Assembly (NCBI RefSeq): GCF_020809045.1
Contig: NZ_CP078079.1
Location: 3,968,001 to 4,032,000, forward strand
From: Pseudarthrobacter sp. L1SW
Lineage (GTDB): Bacteria > Actinomycetota > Actinomycetes > Actinomycetales > Micrococcaceae
Length of the DNA stretch: 64,000 nucleotides
Reading direction: 5' to 3'
Made by a program: the position numbers and the translations under genes. The notes below the pieces were generated by a model, which worked only from the letters and a program-made list of their open reading frames with translations, did not search any database and was not told the origin of the DNA. Positions within the stretch are counted from its first letter, which is position 1. The number at the start of each line of letters is the position of its first letter. Shown in pieces: positions 19,995 to 28,062 of the stretch.

Positions 19995-20296
19995 TACGGC
20001 GTGCCGCCGTAGGAACAGGCAGCCACCAAGGTCTCCTGGCTGTGCCTGGCCACGGCGGACCTTGCCTCAACAAGGGATTCGAGCGAACGGCGCAGGGCAG
20101 CGGCCTGGAGTGATACAGAGTCCCGGTATGCCCGGCCAGCCGGTGATTCCCACTGCAGCAACTGGATATCCCTGAACCCTGCAAGGACTTCCTCTGCGCC
20201 GACCAGGCAGGCCGCCACGCGATCCGCCAGCTGGTCCACCTGGGAAGCGCGCAGCATGCCCGCCCGCAGGTCGGTGCCTGCCAGTTCGCTGCTCAT
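19994..20296 (-). CDS. Small WXG100-like helical protein
   Basis: 100 residues, almost wholly helical and rich in Ala, Leu and Arg, with WES at the turn position where WXG proteins have Trp-x-Gly. The size and the partner gene suggest an ESX-type dimer with the N-terminus of the downstream hydrolase. The ATG at 20296 sits behind GGAAGGA; an upstream ATG at 20311 is less likely. Confidence 0.6.
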   Translation of the reverse strand: MSSELAGTDLRAGMLRASQVDQLADRVAACLVGAEEVLAGFRDIQLLQWESPAGRAYRDSVSLQAAALRRSLESLVEARSAVARHSQETLVAACSYGGTP

Positions 20297-20482
20297 TGTC
20301 CTTCCCACCACACCTTTGCCCGTTGCATCGATGAGTCCCCCGTTCCGCCCGGCGTTGCCCTTCCCTGCTCCGACGCTACGGAGGGACTGCCCCTGACCTG
20401 AAGAACCGCCGTCGGCTATGTGGACAAGTAACGCGGAGGCAGCCGCTTAAGGGGCTGCCGGACTTCGTGAAAGAATCAGCAC

Positions 20483-21925
20483 ATGCCTGAAACTGCCGCC
20501 ACAGCTGACACCCGTACGCCCTCAGGACGCCTGGCCCTTGCCGCGTCCCCGGAAAGAATTGCGCTCGGCCCGCTGGACGGCCGCTACCAGTCGGCTGTCG
20601 CACCCTTGGTTGACTACCTCTCGGAGGCTGCCCTCAACCGGGACCGCGTGGCAGTTGAAGTTGAGTGGCTCATCCACCTGACCAGCAACAGCGTCCTTCC
20701 CGGCGCCGGCCCGCTCACCCCGGAACAGCAGGAGCAGCTGCGTGCGATCGTCACCGAATTCGACGCCGCCTCCGTGGCCGAACTTGCTGAAATCGAAGCC
20801 GTCACGGTCCACGACGTCAAGGCCGTGGAGTACTACATCGGCCGGCGCCTGCCCGCCATCGGGATCGAAAACCTGACCGCCCTGGTCCACTTCGGCTGCA
20901 CGTCCGAGGACATCAACAACCTTTCCTACGCCCTGGGCATCAAGGGGGCTGTGGAGGACGTATGGCTGCCCGCCGCCCGTGCCCTGGTGGCCCAGATCAG
21001 CAAGATGGCTGAGGAAAACCGGGCCGTTCCCATGCTGTCCCGCACCCACGGCCAGCCTGCCACCCCCACCACCCTGGGCAAGGAGCTGGCGGTCATCGCG
21101 CACCGCCTCACCCGCCAGCTGGACCGGATCGCCAAAACCGAATACCTCGGCAAGATCAACGGCGCCACCGGAACCTACGCCGCGCACGTGGCATCGGTCC
21201 CCGGCGCCGACTGGCAGCAGGTGTCCAAGTCCTTCGTCGAAGGGCTGGGGCTGGCCTGGAACCCGCTGACCACGCAGATCGAAAGCCACGACTGGCAGGC
21301 AGAACTGTACGCCGACGTTGCGCGCTTCAACCGCATCCTGCACAACGTCTGCACGGACATCTGGAGCTACATCTCCATCGGCTACTTCGCGCAGATCCCG
21401 GTGGCCGGCGCCACCGGTTCCTCCACCATGCCGCACAAGGTGAACCCGATCCGCTTCGAGAACGCGGAGGCCAACCTGGAGATCTCCAGCGGGTTGCTGG
21501 ACGTCCTGGGCTCCACCCTGGTCACTTCCCGCTGGCAGCGCGACCTCACCGACTCCTCGTCCCAGCGCAACATCGGCGTGGCGTTCGGCCACTCCCTGCT
21601 GGCCATCTCCAACGTCGCCAAGGGCCTGGAGCGCCTGGATGTGGCCGAGGACGTCCTGGCCGGGGACCTGGACACCAACTGGGAAGTGCTGGGCGAGGCG
21701 ATCCAGATGGTCATGCGCGCCGAGGCGATTGCCGGCGTCGAAGGCATGGAGAACCCCTACGAGCGGCTCAAGGACCTCACGCGGGGCCAGCGGGTGGACG
21801 CCGCCCGCATGCAGGAATTCGTGCAAAGCCTCGGCCTGTCACCGGAAGCCGAGGCCCGGCTGCTCGCCCTGACGCCCGGGAAGTACACCGGCATCGCGGA
21901 GCAGTTGGTGGACCACCTTAAGTAA
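20483..21925 (+). CDS. purB: Adenylosuccinate lyase
   Basis: 480 residues of the fumarase/aspartase superfamily, matching PurB: LGPLDGRYQ near residue 30, CTSEDINN, RTHGQPATPT, and the signature GSSTMPHKVNP near residues 312-322. It acts twice in purine synthesis, releasing fumarate from SAICAR and from adenylosuccinate. A GGCAGCC-N8-GGCTGCC hairpin (20438-20459) lies just upstream. A clear terminator follows. Confidence 0.95.
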   Translation: MPETAATADTRTPSGRLALAASPERIALGPLDGRYQSAVAPLVDYLSEAALNRDRVAVEVEWLIHLTSNSVLPGAGPLTPEQQEQLRAIVTEFDAASVAELAEIEAVTVHDVKAVEYYIGRRLPAIGIENLTALVHFGCTSEDINNLSYALGIKGAVEDVWLPAARALVAQISKMAEENRAVPMLSRTHGQPATPTTLGKELAVIAHRLTRQLDRIAKTEYLGKINGATGTYAAHVASVPGADWQQVSKSFVEGLGLAWNPLTTQIESHDWQAELYADVARFNRILHNVCTDIWSYISIGYFAQIPVAGATGSSTMPHKVNPIRFENAEANLEISSGLLDVLGSTLVTSRWQRDLTDSSSQRNIGVAFGHSLLAISNVAKGLERLDVAEDVLAGDLDTNWEVLGEAIQMVMRAEAIAGVEGMENPYERLKDLTRGQRVDAARMQEFVQSLGLSPEAEARLLALTPGKYTGIAEQLVDHLK

Positions 21926-21937
21926 AAGTACGACGAC

Positions 21938-21972
21938 GGCGCCGGCACCGAAGGGGTCCGGCGCCTTTGTTT
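21938..21972 (+). terminator. Rho-independent terminator after purB
   Basis: GGCGCCGG (21938-21945) pairs with CCGGCGCC (21958-21965), then TTTGTTT. It begins 12 nt past the purB stop. Confidence 0.8.
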
Positions 21973-22011
21973 ATGGTCATCCGGGCCCGCCGGGAGTGCG
22001 AAACTGGAACC

Positions 22012-22683
22012 ATGAAGCTGCTGCTCATCCGCCACGGCCAGACTCCCGGCAACGTGCTGGGCCAACTCGATACGGCGCATCCGGGCCCCGGGCTTACGGA
22101 ACTCGGCGAACGGCAGGCCGAGGCCATGGCCCGCTCGCTGGCGAACGAGCCCATCGGTGCCCTGTACGCGTCCACGCTGATCAGGACCCAGATCACGGCC
22201 GCACCGCTGGGCCGGGTGCACAGCCTGGACGTTGAGATACTGGACGGCCTGCACGAAATCGAAGCCGGCTCCCTTGAGAAGCTGACGGACCAGGAAGCCC
22301 ACAAGCGCTACATGGGGACCGTCTTCTCCTGGGCCGCCGGGGACCTGGACCGGCGGATGCCGGCAGGTCCGGACGGGCACACATTTTTTGACCGTTTCGA
22401 CGCTGCCATCCGCCAGGTTGTGGACCGGGCACTGGACCAGCGGCATGAAGCCGCTGCCGTTGTCAGCCACGGCGCGGCGATCCGCACCTGGGCGGGACGC
22501 CGGGCCGAGGATGCGGACCACGAATTCGCCGCGCGGCATGTGCTGGCCAATACCGGGATCGTGGCGCTGGAAGGCGATCTTGACCGCGGGTGGAAGCTTA
22601 TCCACTGGGACGGAAGCCCGGTGGGCGGACTTTCCCTCGCGGACCCAACCGCGGAAGACCCCACGGGCCGGGACGTGGCCTAG
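22012..22683 (+). CDS. Histidine phosphatase family protein
   Basis: 223 residues with the phosphohistidine motif LIRHGQTPGN at the N-terminus, SHGAAIRTW for the second His and EIEAGSLE for the acid residue. The family includes phosphoglycerate mutases and many small-molecule phosphatases; the substrate is unknown. The ATG at 22012 puts RHG at residues 6-8, as is usual. Its stop overlaps the stop of the convergent kinase by two bases. Confidence 0.88.
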   Translation: MKLLLIRHGQTPGNVLGQLDTAHPGPGLTELGERQAEAMARSLANEPIGALYASTLIRTQITAAPLGRVHSLDVEILDGLHEIEAGSLEKLTDQEAHKRYMGTVFSWAAGDLDRRMPAGPDGHTFFDRFDAAIRQVVDRALDQRHEAAAVVSHGAAIRTWAGRRAEDADHEFAARHVLANTGIVALEGDLDRGWKLIHWDGSPVGGLSLADPTAEDPTGRDVA

Positions 22684-23600
22684 GCCAGCTGGCGGATCCG
22701 CCGGGCCGGGAAAACCGCCATCCCGCGGCAGGGGATGGCCGCTTCGCCGGCGGGAACGGGAACGAGTCGAGCGGCCATGCCCGCCGCCTCCCCCGCCGTC
22801 GGACGTTCTCCGCTGTCCATGGCCGTCAGGGACCGGAGGAAGGAACACCAGCCGGGACCCAGGGACTCCGGCACTTGCGGACTGCGGAGGGTCCTGGCCA
22901 CAAGGGACTCGATGGCAGTGCCGGGAAACGCCTTGGCTCCGGTGAGCAGCTCCAGCAGGACCAGTCCCATGGCGTAGACGTCCCAGGAGGCCCGCGCCGG
23001 CCCTCCCGATGCCTGCTCCGGGCTCATGTAGTGCACAGTTCCTGATGAGATGCCTGGTTCCGGCGCCGAGCCGGCAGGCGCCACGATGCCGAAATCGATG
23101 ATGCGGACAGGGCTCCGCCGCAGGCCGCTCAGCATCAGGTTGGCGGGCTTGATGTCGCGGTGCACCAGCCCCTGCCCGTGCAGGTGGGCCAAGGCTTCGA
23201 AGAGTCCCCGGGCCCACCCCGCAACAACGTCGGGGTGGTACTGGCTGGTGCGGGCAGCCTCCGAGAGGCTGGGTCCCAGGGCAAGTTCCTCAACAAGGAA
23301 AGGGCGCCCGGCGAGGGCAGAGCTGCCGGGCACCACGCCCTTGCCGATGAACCGGACAATTGAAGGATGCTGCAGGGATGCCAGGATGGCCGCCTCGGTG
23401 TGGATCCTCTCAAAGTGTTTGGCTGACACGCCCACTGCCACCTTCACCGCCACATCGGCCCCGCCTTCGAGGTCCGCAGCGCGGAAAACCTGCGCGAGCG
23501 CACCGCGGCCCAGCAGGTCCCTGAGTTCGTAGCGTCCCGCCACCACGGGCTTGGCGGCGTGGAGTGCCGCAGCCGATCGAAGGAGCACGGGCGCGGTCAT
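22680..23600 (-). CDS. Soluble Ser/Thr protein kinase (PknB-like catalytic domain only)
   Basis: 306 residues with the Hanks motifs: glycine loop LGRGALAQVF, Lys53 in VAVKV, HRDIKPAN with Asp149, DFG with Asp169, and SGTVHYMSPEQ. There is no membrane helix or PASTA domain, so it is a cytosolic kinase. The ATG overlaps the stop of the upstream small gene (ATGA). Targets are unknown. Confidence 0.88.
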   Translation of the reverse strand: MTAPVLLRSAAALHAAKPVVAGRYELRDLLGRGALAQVFRAADLEGGADVAVKVAVGVSAKHFERIHTEAAILASLQHPSIVRFIGKGVVPGSSALAGRPFLVEELALGPSLSEAARTSQYHPDVVAGWARGLFEALAHLHGQGLVHRDIKPANLMLSGLRRSPVRIIDFGIVAPAGSAPEPGISSGTVHYMSPEQASGGPARASWDVYAMGLVLLELLTGAKAFPGTAIESLVARTLRSPQVPESLGPGWCSFLRSLTAMDSGERPTAGEAAGMAARLVPVPAGEAAIPCRGMAVFPARRIRQLA

Positions 23601-23965
23601 GCGGGGAGCGCCGCGGAATGTGCTGGGCCCGCCACTGTCCCGTCCTGCGAACCGTAGGCATAAGGGGACTGGATCCAGGCATCCAGCTGGAAACCGCACC
23701 CGCACCGCCACACGGGCGGCAGGTACACGGGGCGGCCGTCCTCGGCTTCGAAGGAATAGCCGACGGCGGCCGGCCCCACGGCGGGGGTGACAAGGTCCAT
23801 GGCGGAGCCGCAGTGGGTGGCGGGGTCGCCGACGGCCGCGCCGTCGCGGGGCGATGGGTGGAAGGACGCGCTGGGCGGAAGGGGTTCCAACGGGAACAGC
23901 TCAGTAAAGGTAACCAACACGCTCACGACTCCGGTGTAAGGATTACGGGGAATAATCGTAAGCAT
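23597..23965 (-). CDS. Small protein coupled to the kinase, unknown function
   Basis: 122 residues with a central region rich in Gly, Ala and Pro and a Cys pair in VWRCGCGFQLDAWIQSP. I do not recognise it. It ends in an ATGA overlap with the kinase gene, which argues for a joint role, perhaps as substrate or adaptor. A cluster of CTAG tetramers lies just before its ATG. Confidence 0.6.
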   Translation of the reverse strand: MLTIIPRNPYTGVVSVLVTFTELFPLEPLPPSASFHPSPRDGAAVGDPATHCGSAMDLVTPAVGPAAVGYSFEAEDGRPVYLPPVWRCGCGFQLDAWIQSPYAYGSQDGTVAGPAHSAALPA

Positions 23966-23973
23966 ACATATTG

Positions 23974-23999
23974 CTAGCCGGTCTAGCTAGCTAGCCTAG
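23974..23999. promoter_or_regulatory. Cluster of five CTAG sites before the kinase operon
   Basis: Five CTAG tetramers fall within 26 nt, including the palindrome CTAGCTAGCTAG (23983-23994). CTAG is usually rare in high-GC genomes. It lies between the MarR stop and the small-gene ATG and recalls the CTAG pair in front of marR itself. Confidence 0.5.
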
Positions 24000-24506
24000 T
24001 TACTTTTCTTCGTGTTGCGCGCGTTGCAGGGCGTCGGTCATCCGCTCGAGGAACTTGACCACCACGCGCGCCTCCTCCGCCGTCAGTCCTTCCGCCACGG
24101 ACATCATCTCCCGGTGCATGGCGCCGAGCGTTACGCGGACTTCCTTGTCAGACTCGACGGTGGGAACCACCACCACTGAGCGCCTGTCCGTGGGATGCGC
24201 CTCCCGGCGCACATGGCCGCTGGCCACAAGCCTGTCGATAAGGGACGTGGTGGAGGCGCTGGTGATGCCCAGGAACTGGCTGATGTCTTTGGGAACCACG
24301 GCCTTGCCGGATGCCTGGACGCGCAGCAGGTAGCGCAGGGCGAGGATATCCGTTTCGCCCATCCCCATGGAGTCCCGGGTGGACCTCCGGACGGCCGTTT
24401 CAGCGGTCCGGTAGTCCCGCAACGACTTCAGCACCGCCGCGCTGTAATCCAGTTGACCGTCCGGCCCATACCAATACCCGGAGCCTTCGTTACCCGTAGA
24501 GCGCAT
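24000..24506 (-). CDS. MarR family transcriptional regulator
   Basis: 168 residues with a winged-helix core: ISQFLGITSASTTSLIDRLVASGHVRREAHPTDRRS, about residues 75-112 (helix, recognition helix, wing). It lies directly upstream of the kinase pair on the same strand with only 34 nt between. No Shine-Dalgarno is seen and a TAGTAT -10 lies 6 nt before the ATG, so the start may be leaderless. Confidence 0.88.
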   Translation of the reverse strand: MRSTGNEGSGYWYGPDGQLDYSAAVLKSLRDYRTAETAVRRSTRDSMGMGETDILALRYLLRVQASGKAVVPKDISQFLGITSASTTSLIDRLVASGHVRREAHPTDRRSVVVVPTVESDKEVRVTLGAMHREMMSVAEGLTAEEARVVVKFLERMTDALQRAQHEEK

Positions 24507-24515
24507 GGAATCATA

Positions 24516-24535
24516 CTAGACCAGCTGATAACTAG
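24516..24535. promoter_or_regulatory. Candidate MarR operator (CTAG-N12-CTAG) at its own promoter
   Basis: Two CTAG tetramers 12 nt apart overlap the marR promoter region, a size usual for MarR sites. Dyad symmetry between them is partial. Confidence 0.4.
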
Positions 24536-24662
24536 ACAGCCAAGTGACTTGCCCTGGCCGGCGTGAACGGGACGTTATCCCGGAGCTAACCGGCAAGAAA
24601 CACCGGCGTAACGGCTGCCTCTTACTCTAGGTTTGCATAACCCTTCGGCGAATCGAGGCAGA

Positions 24663-25166
24663 ATGCAGACCAACCCCCGCCTTAACATCAGGCAGGTCCC
24701 CTGGTCCAACCCCGTGGGCGCCGACCTGCGCCGGGCCCAGCAGGCCGAACTGGACGCCCGCTTCGGCACCCCGGACCACGAACCGGGGCCGCCGCCGTCG
24801 GGCGCCGACTGCGCAGTGTTCCTGGTGGCGTACGACAAGGGCTCGGGCCAGCCGGTGGGTTGCGGCGGACTGCGGATGCTGGACTCGACCACGGCGGAGA
24901 TCAAGCGGCTGTACGTCCTTCCCTACACCCGGGGTTCGGGCGTGGCCAGTTCAATCCTGGCAGCCCTTGAGGCGGAGGCCTTCAAGCAGGGGATCACGCG
25001 GATCAAGGCGGAAGCAGGGTCGGCGCAGCCGGACGGGCGGAACTTCTACGAAAACTCAGGCTTTGAGGCAGTTCCGAACTTCGGACCCTACATCGGGGTT
25101 GCGCACTCCTACTGCTACGCGAAGAGCATCAACGCGCGCAGCGCAGCCCACACCGCCATGGCCTAG
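24663..25166 (+). CDS. GNAT family N-acetyltransferase
   Basis: 167 residues. The acetyl-CoA pyrophosphate loop is visible in IKRLYVLPYTRGSGVASSIL (R-x2-G-x-G/A type) and the last motif in GRNFYENSGFEAV. The substrate is unknown. The ATG at 24663 fits the family N-terminus better than the open frame upstream. Confidence 0.85.
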   Translation: MQTNPRLNIRQVPWSNPVGADLRRAQQAELDARFGTPDHEPGPPPSGADCAVFLVAYDKGSGQPVGCGGLRMLDSTTAEIKRLYVLPYTRGSGVASSILAALEAEAFKQGITRIKAEAGSAQPDGRNFYENSGFEAVPNFGPYIGVAHSYCYAKSINARSAAHTAMA

Positions 25167-25254
25167 GCCGCGCCGGTCCCCTGCCGGATTCCCCGGCAGG
25201 GTGCGGCTGCGTCACACTGGGTGCGCCTGCGCTGCCTTCCGCTAACCTCGCCCT

Positions 25255-25689
25255 ATGGAAACAGCAGACATCACTTTCCGCACACGCAAGTGGGTCCGGC
25301 CCGAGGACCTCAACGCGAACGGGACGCTGTTCGGGGGCAGCCTGCTGAAGTGGATTGACGAGGAAGCGGCCATCTACGCCATCCTCCAGCTCGGCAACGG
25401 CCGTGCCGTCACCAAGTACATCTCGGAAATCAACTTCGTCAGCTCCGCGGTGCAGGGCGACCTGATCGAGATGGGGCTGACCGCCACGCGCTTCGGCCGG
25501 ACCTCCCTGACCATGCGCGCCGAAGTCCGCAACATGATCACCCGCCAAAGCATCCTCACCATCGAGGAGATCGTCTTCGTGAACCTCAACCCGTCCGGCA
25601 AGCCGGAGCCGCACGGGTACACCGAGATCACGTACGACCGGGACAGGATCCCCACGCACCACCTCACGGAGACCCTGAGCCAGGACTGA
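25255..25689 (+). CDS. Acyl-CoA thioesterase, hotdog fold
   Basis: 144 residues close to the YciA/BFIT-type hotdog thioesterases: NANGTLFGGSLLKWIDEEAA carries the Asn and Asp-Glu usual at the active site, and INFVSSAVQGDLIEMG follows. It hydrolyses acyl-CoA to free acid and CoA in the cytoplasm; chain length is not evident. A small hairpin follows its stop. Confidence 0.88.
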   Translation: METADITFRTRKWVRPEDLNANGTLFGGSLLKWIDEEAAIYAILQLGNGRAVTKYISEINFVSSAVQGDLIEMGLTATRFGRTSLTMRAEVRNMITRQSILTIEEIVFVNLNPSGKPEPHGYTEITYDRDRIPTHHLTETLSQD

Positions 25690-25690
25690 C

Positions 25691-25713
25691 CGGGCAACTT
25701 TTACTGCCCGTTC
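25691..25713 (+). terminator. Weak hairpin terminator after thioesterase
   Basis: CGGGCA (25691-25696) pairs with TGCCCG (25705-25710), followed by TTC. The stem is short. Confidence 0.4.
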
Positions 25714-25762
25714 ACCCGCAAACCCCCGATCGTTTTCCCATCTGGACCAGAGTGGACAGCCG

Positions 25763-25794
25763 GGCTGTTTATCGAATCGATAGCCATAACAGCC
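25763..25794. promoter_or_regulatory. Nested dyad upstream of ABC importer operon
   Basis: TATCGA-A-TCGATA (25770-25782) is a perfect palindrome inside outer arms GGCTGTT (25763-25769) and AACAGCC (25788-25794). It lies about 70 bp before the solute-binding gene. The form suits a GntR- or LacI-type operator; no such regulator is next to it. Confidence 0.5.
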
Positions 25795-25865
25795 GTGAAT
25801 TCCGCATGCCCGGCGTTAGGCTTGCCGGACATGCTCCGATTCCAGTCCAGAAATGAGTCCTGATC

Positions 25866-26939
25866 GTGCGTAAATTCCAAGCTTTGGTCGCCGCCGCCGT
25901 CGCCGCCACCCTCCTTGCCGGATGCGGCGGAGGATCAGCTACCCCCGCCGCTTCGGGCGACGCCTCCTCGGCGCCTGCCGCCAGCGGTGAAACCCTGGTT
26001 GTCTACACCAACTCCAACGGCGAGGGCCGCGGGGACTGGCTGACCGCCAAGGCAGCCGAGGCGGGCTTCAAAATCGAGATCGTCGGTGCCGGCGGCGCAG
26101 ATGCCACCAACAAGCTGATTGCCGAGAAGAACAACCCGATCGCCGACGTCGCGTTCGGACTGAACAACATGTACTTCTCGCAGGTCAAGGCTGCAGACGC
26201 CCTGGAACCCTACGAACCGGCCTGGGCTGGCGATGTGGACAAAGAACTGGGCGACGGCGAGGCCTACTGGCCCCTGGTAAAGCAGGCTATTCTCCTTGGC
26301 TACAACTCGGACAAGATCTCCAAGGACAAGGCCCCGCAGGACTGGACCGACCTGTGGACCAAGGACGAGTTCAAGTCGCGCTACGAGCGGGTGACCGGCC
26401 TTGGCACAGCAACGGCACAGCTCGTCTTTGCAGGGATCCTGAGCCGCTACCGGGACGATTCCGGCGACCTTGGCATCTCCGATGAGGGCTGGAAGCAGGT
26501 GGAGCAGTACTTCCAGAACGGCAGCCCGGCGGTGGCAAAGACGGACCTCTTTGCCCGGATTGCTTCCGGCGAAGTGGACATGGGCCAGATGCCGTCCTCG
26601 ATCATCGCCGAGCGCGAGAAGTCCTTCAAGGTGAACGTCGAAGCAGTGGTCCCGTTCGTGGGTGTCCCCCTGGCCGTGGAACAGATCGCCCTGGTGAAGG
26701 GAACGAAGAAGGAGGAGCAGGCCAAGAAGTTCGTCGACTGGTTCGGCAGTGCCCAGGTCCAGGGCGAGTTTGCCAAGCAGTTCAACTCCATGCCGGTCAA
26801 CAAGCAGGCCGAAGCCCAGGCAAACCCCGAGGTGGTGGACTTCTTCGCAAGCGTCAAGCAGCAGGACATCGACTGGGAGTTCGTGCGGGAGAACATGGGC
26901 GCCTGGGTGGAGAAGATCGAGCTCGAATACATGACGTAA
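25866..26939 (+). CDS. ABC importer solute-binding lipoprotein (family 1, Fe3+/thiamine/phosphonate type)
   Basis: 357 residues from a GTG start. Signal peptide with lipobox LAGC at about residues 17-20, then an Ala/Ser linker and a type II binding-protein fold starting ETLVVYTNSNGEGRGDW. IADVAFGLNN resembles thiamine- and phosphonate-binding members. I do not see the tyrosine pair of the Fe(III) binders, so iron is not assured. First gene of a three-gene importer operon. Confidence 0.82.
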   Translation: MRKFQALVAAAVAATLLAGCGGGSATPAASGDASSAPAASGETLVVYTNSNGEGRGDWLTAKAAEAGFKIEIVGAGGADATNKLIAEKNNPIADVAFGLNNMYFSQVKAADALEPYEPAWAGDVDKELGDGEAYWPLVKQAILLGYNSDKISKDKAPQDWTDLWTKDEFKSRYERVTGLGTATAQLVFAGILSRYRDDSGDLGISDEGWKQVEQYFQNGSPAVAKTDLFARIASGEVDMGQMPSSIIAEREKSFKVNVEAVVPFVGVPLAVEQIALVKGTKKEEQAKKFVDWFGSAQVQGEFAKQFNSMPVNKQAEAQANPEVVDFFASVKQQDIDWEFVRENMGAWVEKIELEYMT

Positions 26940-26994
26940 CCGGTCCGCTGCCGGCCCCGTCAACCCGATCCTCGCTTCCCCAGACAGGTTTGCC

Positions 26995-28062
26995 ATGATC
27001 CGCTTGGACAACATCGAAGTTTCCTTTGGTGATTTCACCGCCATCCCCCACCTTGACCTGCACGTGCGCCCGGGGGAGTTTTTTACTCTCCTGGGGCCGT
27101 CCGGCTGCGGGAAAACGACGGCGCTCCGCACCCTGGCGGGATTCATCCAGCCCACCAGGGGTACGGTGCACGTGGACGGCAAGGATGTCACCCGGCTTCC
27201 CAGCGACAAGCGGCAGGTGGGCATGGTGTTCCAGAACTATGCCCTCTTCCCCAGCATGAGCGTGTGGGAAAACATCGCCTTTGGCCTCCGGGTCCGGAAG
27301 GAGAAGCCGGCGGACAGCGACCGCCTGGTCCGGGACATCGCGCGGCGGGTAGAGCTCAGCGATGAGCAGTTGTCCAAGAATGTGGCGGAGCTGTCCGGCG
27401 GGCAGCAGCAGAGAGTCGCAGTGGCCCGGGCGCTGGTGCTGCGGCCCAAGATCCTCCTGCTGGACGAGCCGCTGTCCAACCTGGACGCCAAACTGCGCCA
27501 CCAGCTCCGGCAACAGCTCAAGGACCTGCAGAGCGAGTTTGGGATCACCACTGTGTACGTCACCCATGACCAGGACGAGGCCCTGGCCATGAGCGACCGT
27601 GTGGCCGTGTTCAACAAGGGCGTGGTGGAACAAGTGGGGACGCCGCAGGAAATCTACGACCACTCCGCCACTGAGTTCGTCTGCAACTTCATCGGTGACA
27701 GCTCGGCCCTGACGCCGGAATTCGTGGCCGAACTCAACCGGCTCGCCGGGGCGGACCTTAGCACCGATGCCAAGTCCTACCTTCGGGTGGAAAAGGCGTC
27801 CCTGGCCCGTGGGGCTGAAGGAGGCGGCGCCGTCGGACTTTCCGGCGCGGTAATCTCACGCACCTACCATGGCCTGCACAGCCGCTATGTGGTGCGCAGC
27901 CATGGCGCGGAGATCCGCCTGCTGGTGAAGGAGGACGGGGCTGCCCACCCGGAACCGGGCACAGACACCACGGTCTACCTCCAGCCTGGGCACGTCCTGC
28001 AGTACCACCCGGAAACGGGCGCCGCCCTTCGGCAGCAGGACCCGGCAGCAGTCCTGCCATGA
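26995..28062 (+). CDS. ABC importer ATPase (PotA/FbpC type)
   Basis: 355 residues: Walker A GPSGCGKT near residue 36, Q-loop in VFQNYALFP, signature LSGGQQQR, Walker B ILLLDEPLSNLDAKLR and H-loop VTHDQDEA. A C-terminal TOBE-like regulatory domain follows from about residue 275. It drives uptake through the fused permease, whose ATG it overlaps by 4 nt (ATGA). Confidence 0.92.
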   Translation: MIRLDNIEVSFGDFTAIPHLDLHVRPGEFFTLLGPSGCGKTTALRTLAGFIQPTRGTVHVDGKDVTRLPSDKRQVGMVFQNYALFPSMSVWENIAFGLRVRKEKPADSDRLVRDIARRVELSDEQLSKNVAELSGGQQQRVAVARALVLRPKILLLDEPLSNLDAKLRHQLRQQLKDLQSEFGITTVYVTHDQDEALAMSDRVAVFNKGVVEQVGTPQEIYDHSATEFVCNFIGDSSALTPEFVAELNRLAGADLSTDAKSYLRVEKASLARGAEGGGAVGLSGAVISRTYHGLHSRYVVRSHGAEIRLLVKEDGAAHPEPGTDTTVYLQPGHVLQYHPETGAALRQQDPAAVLP

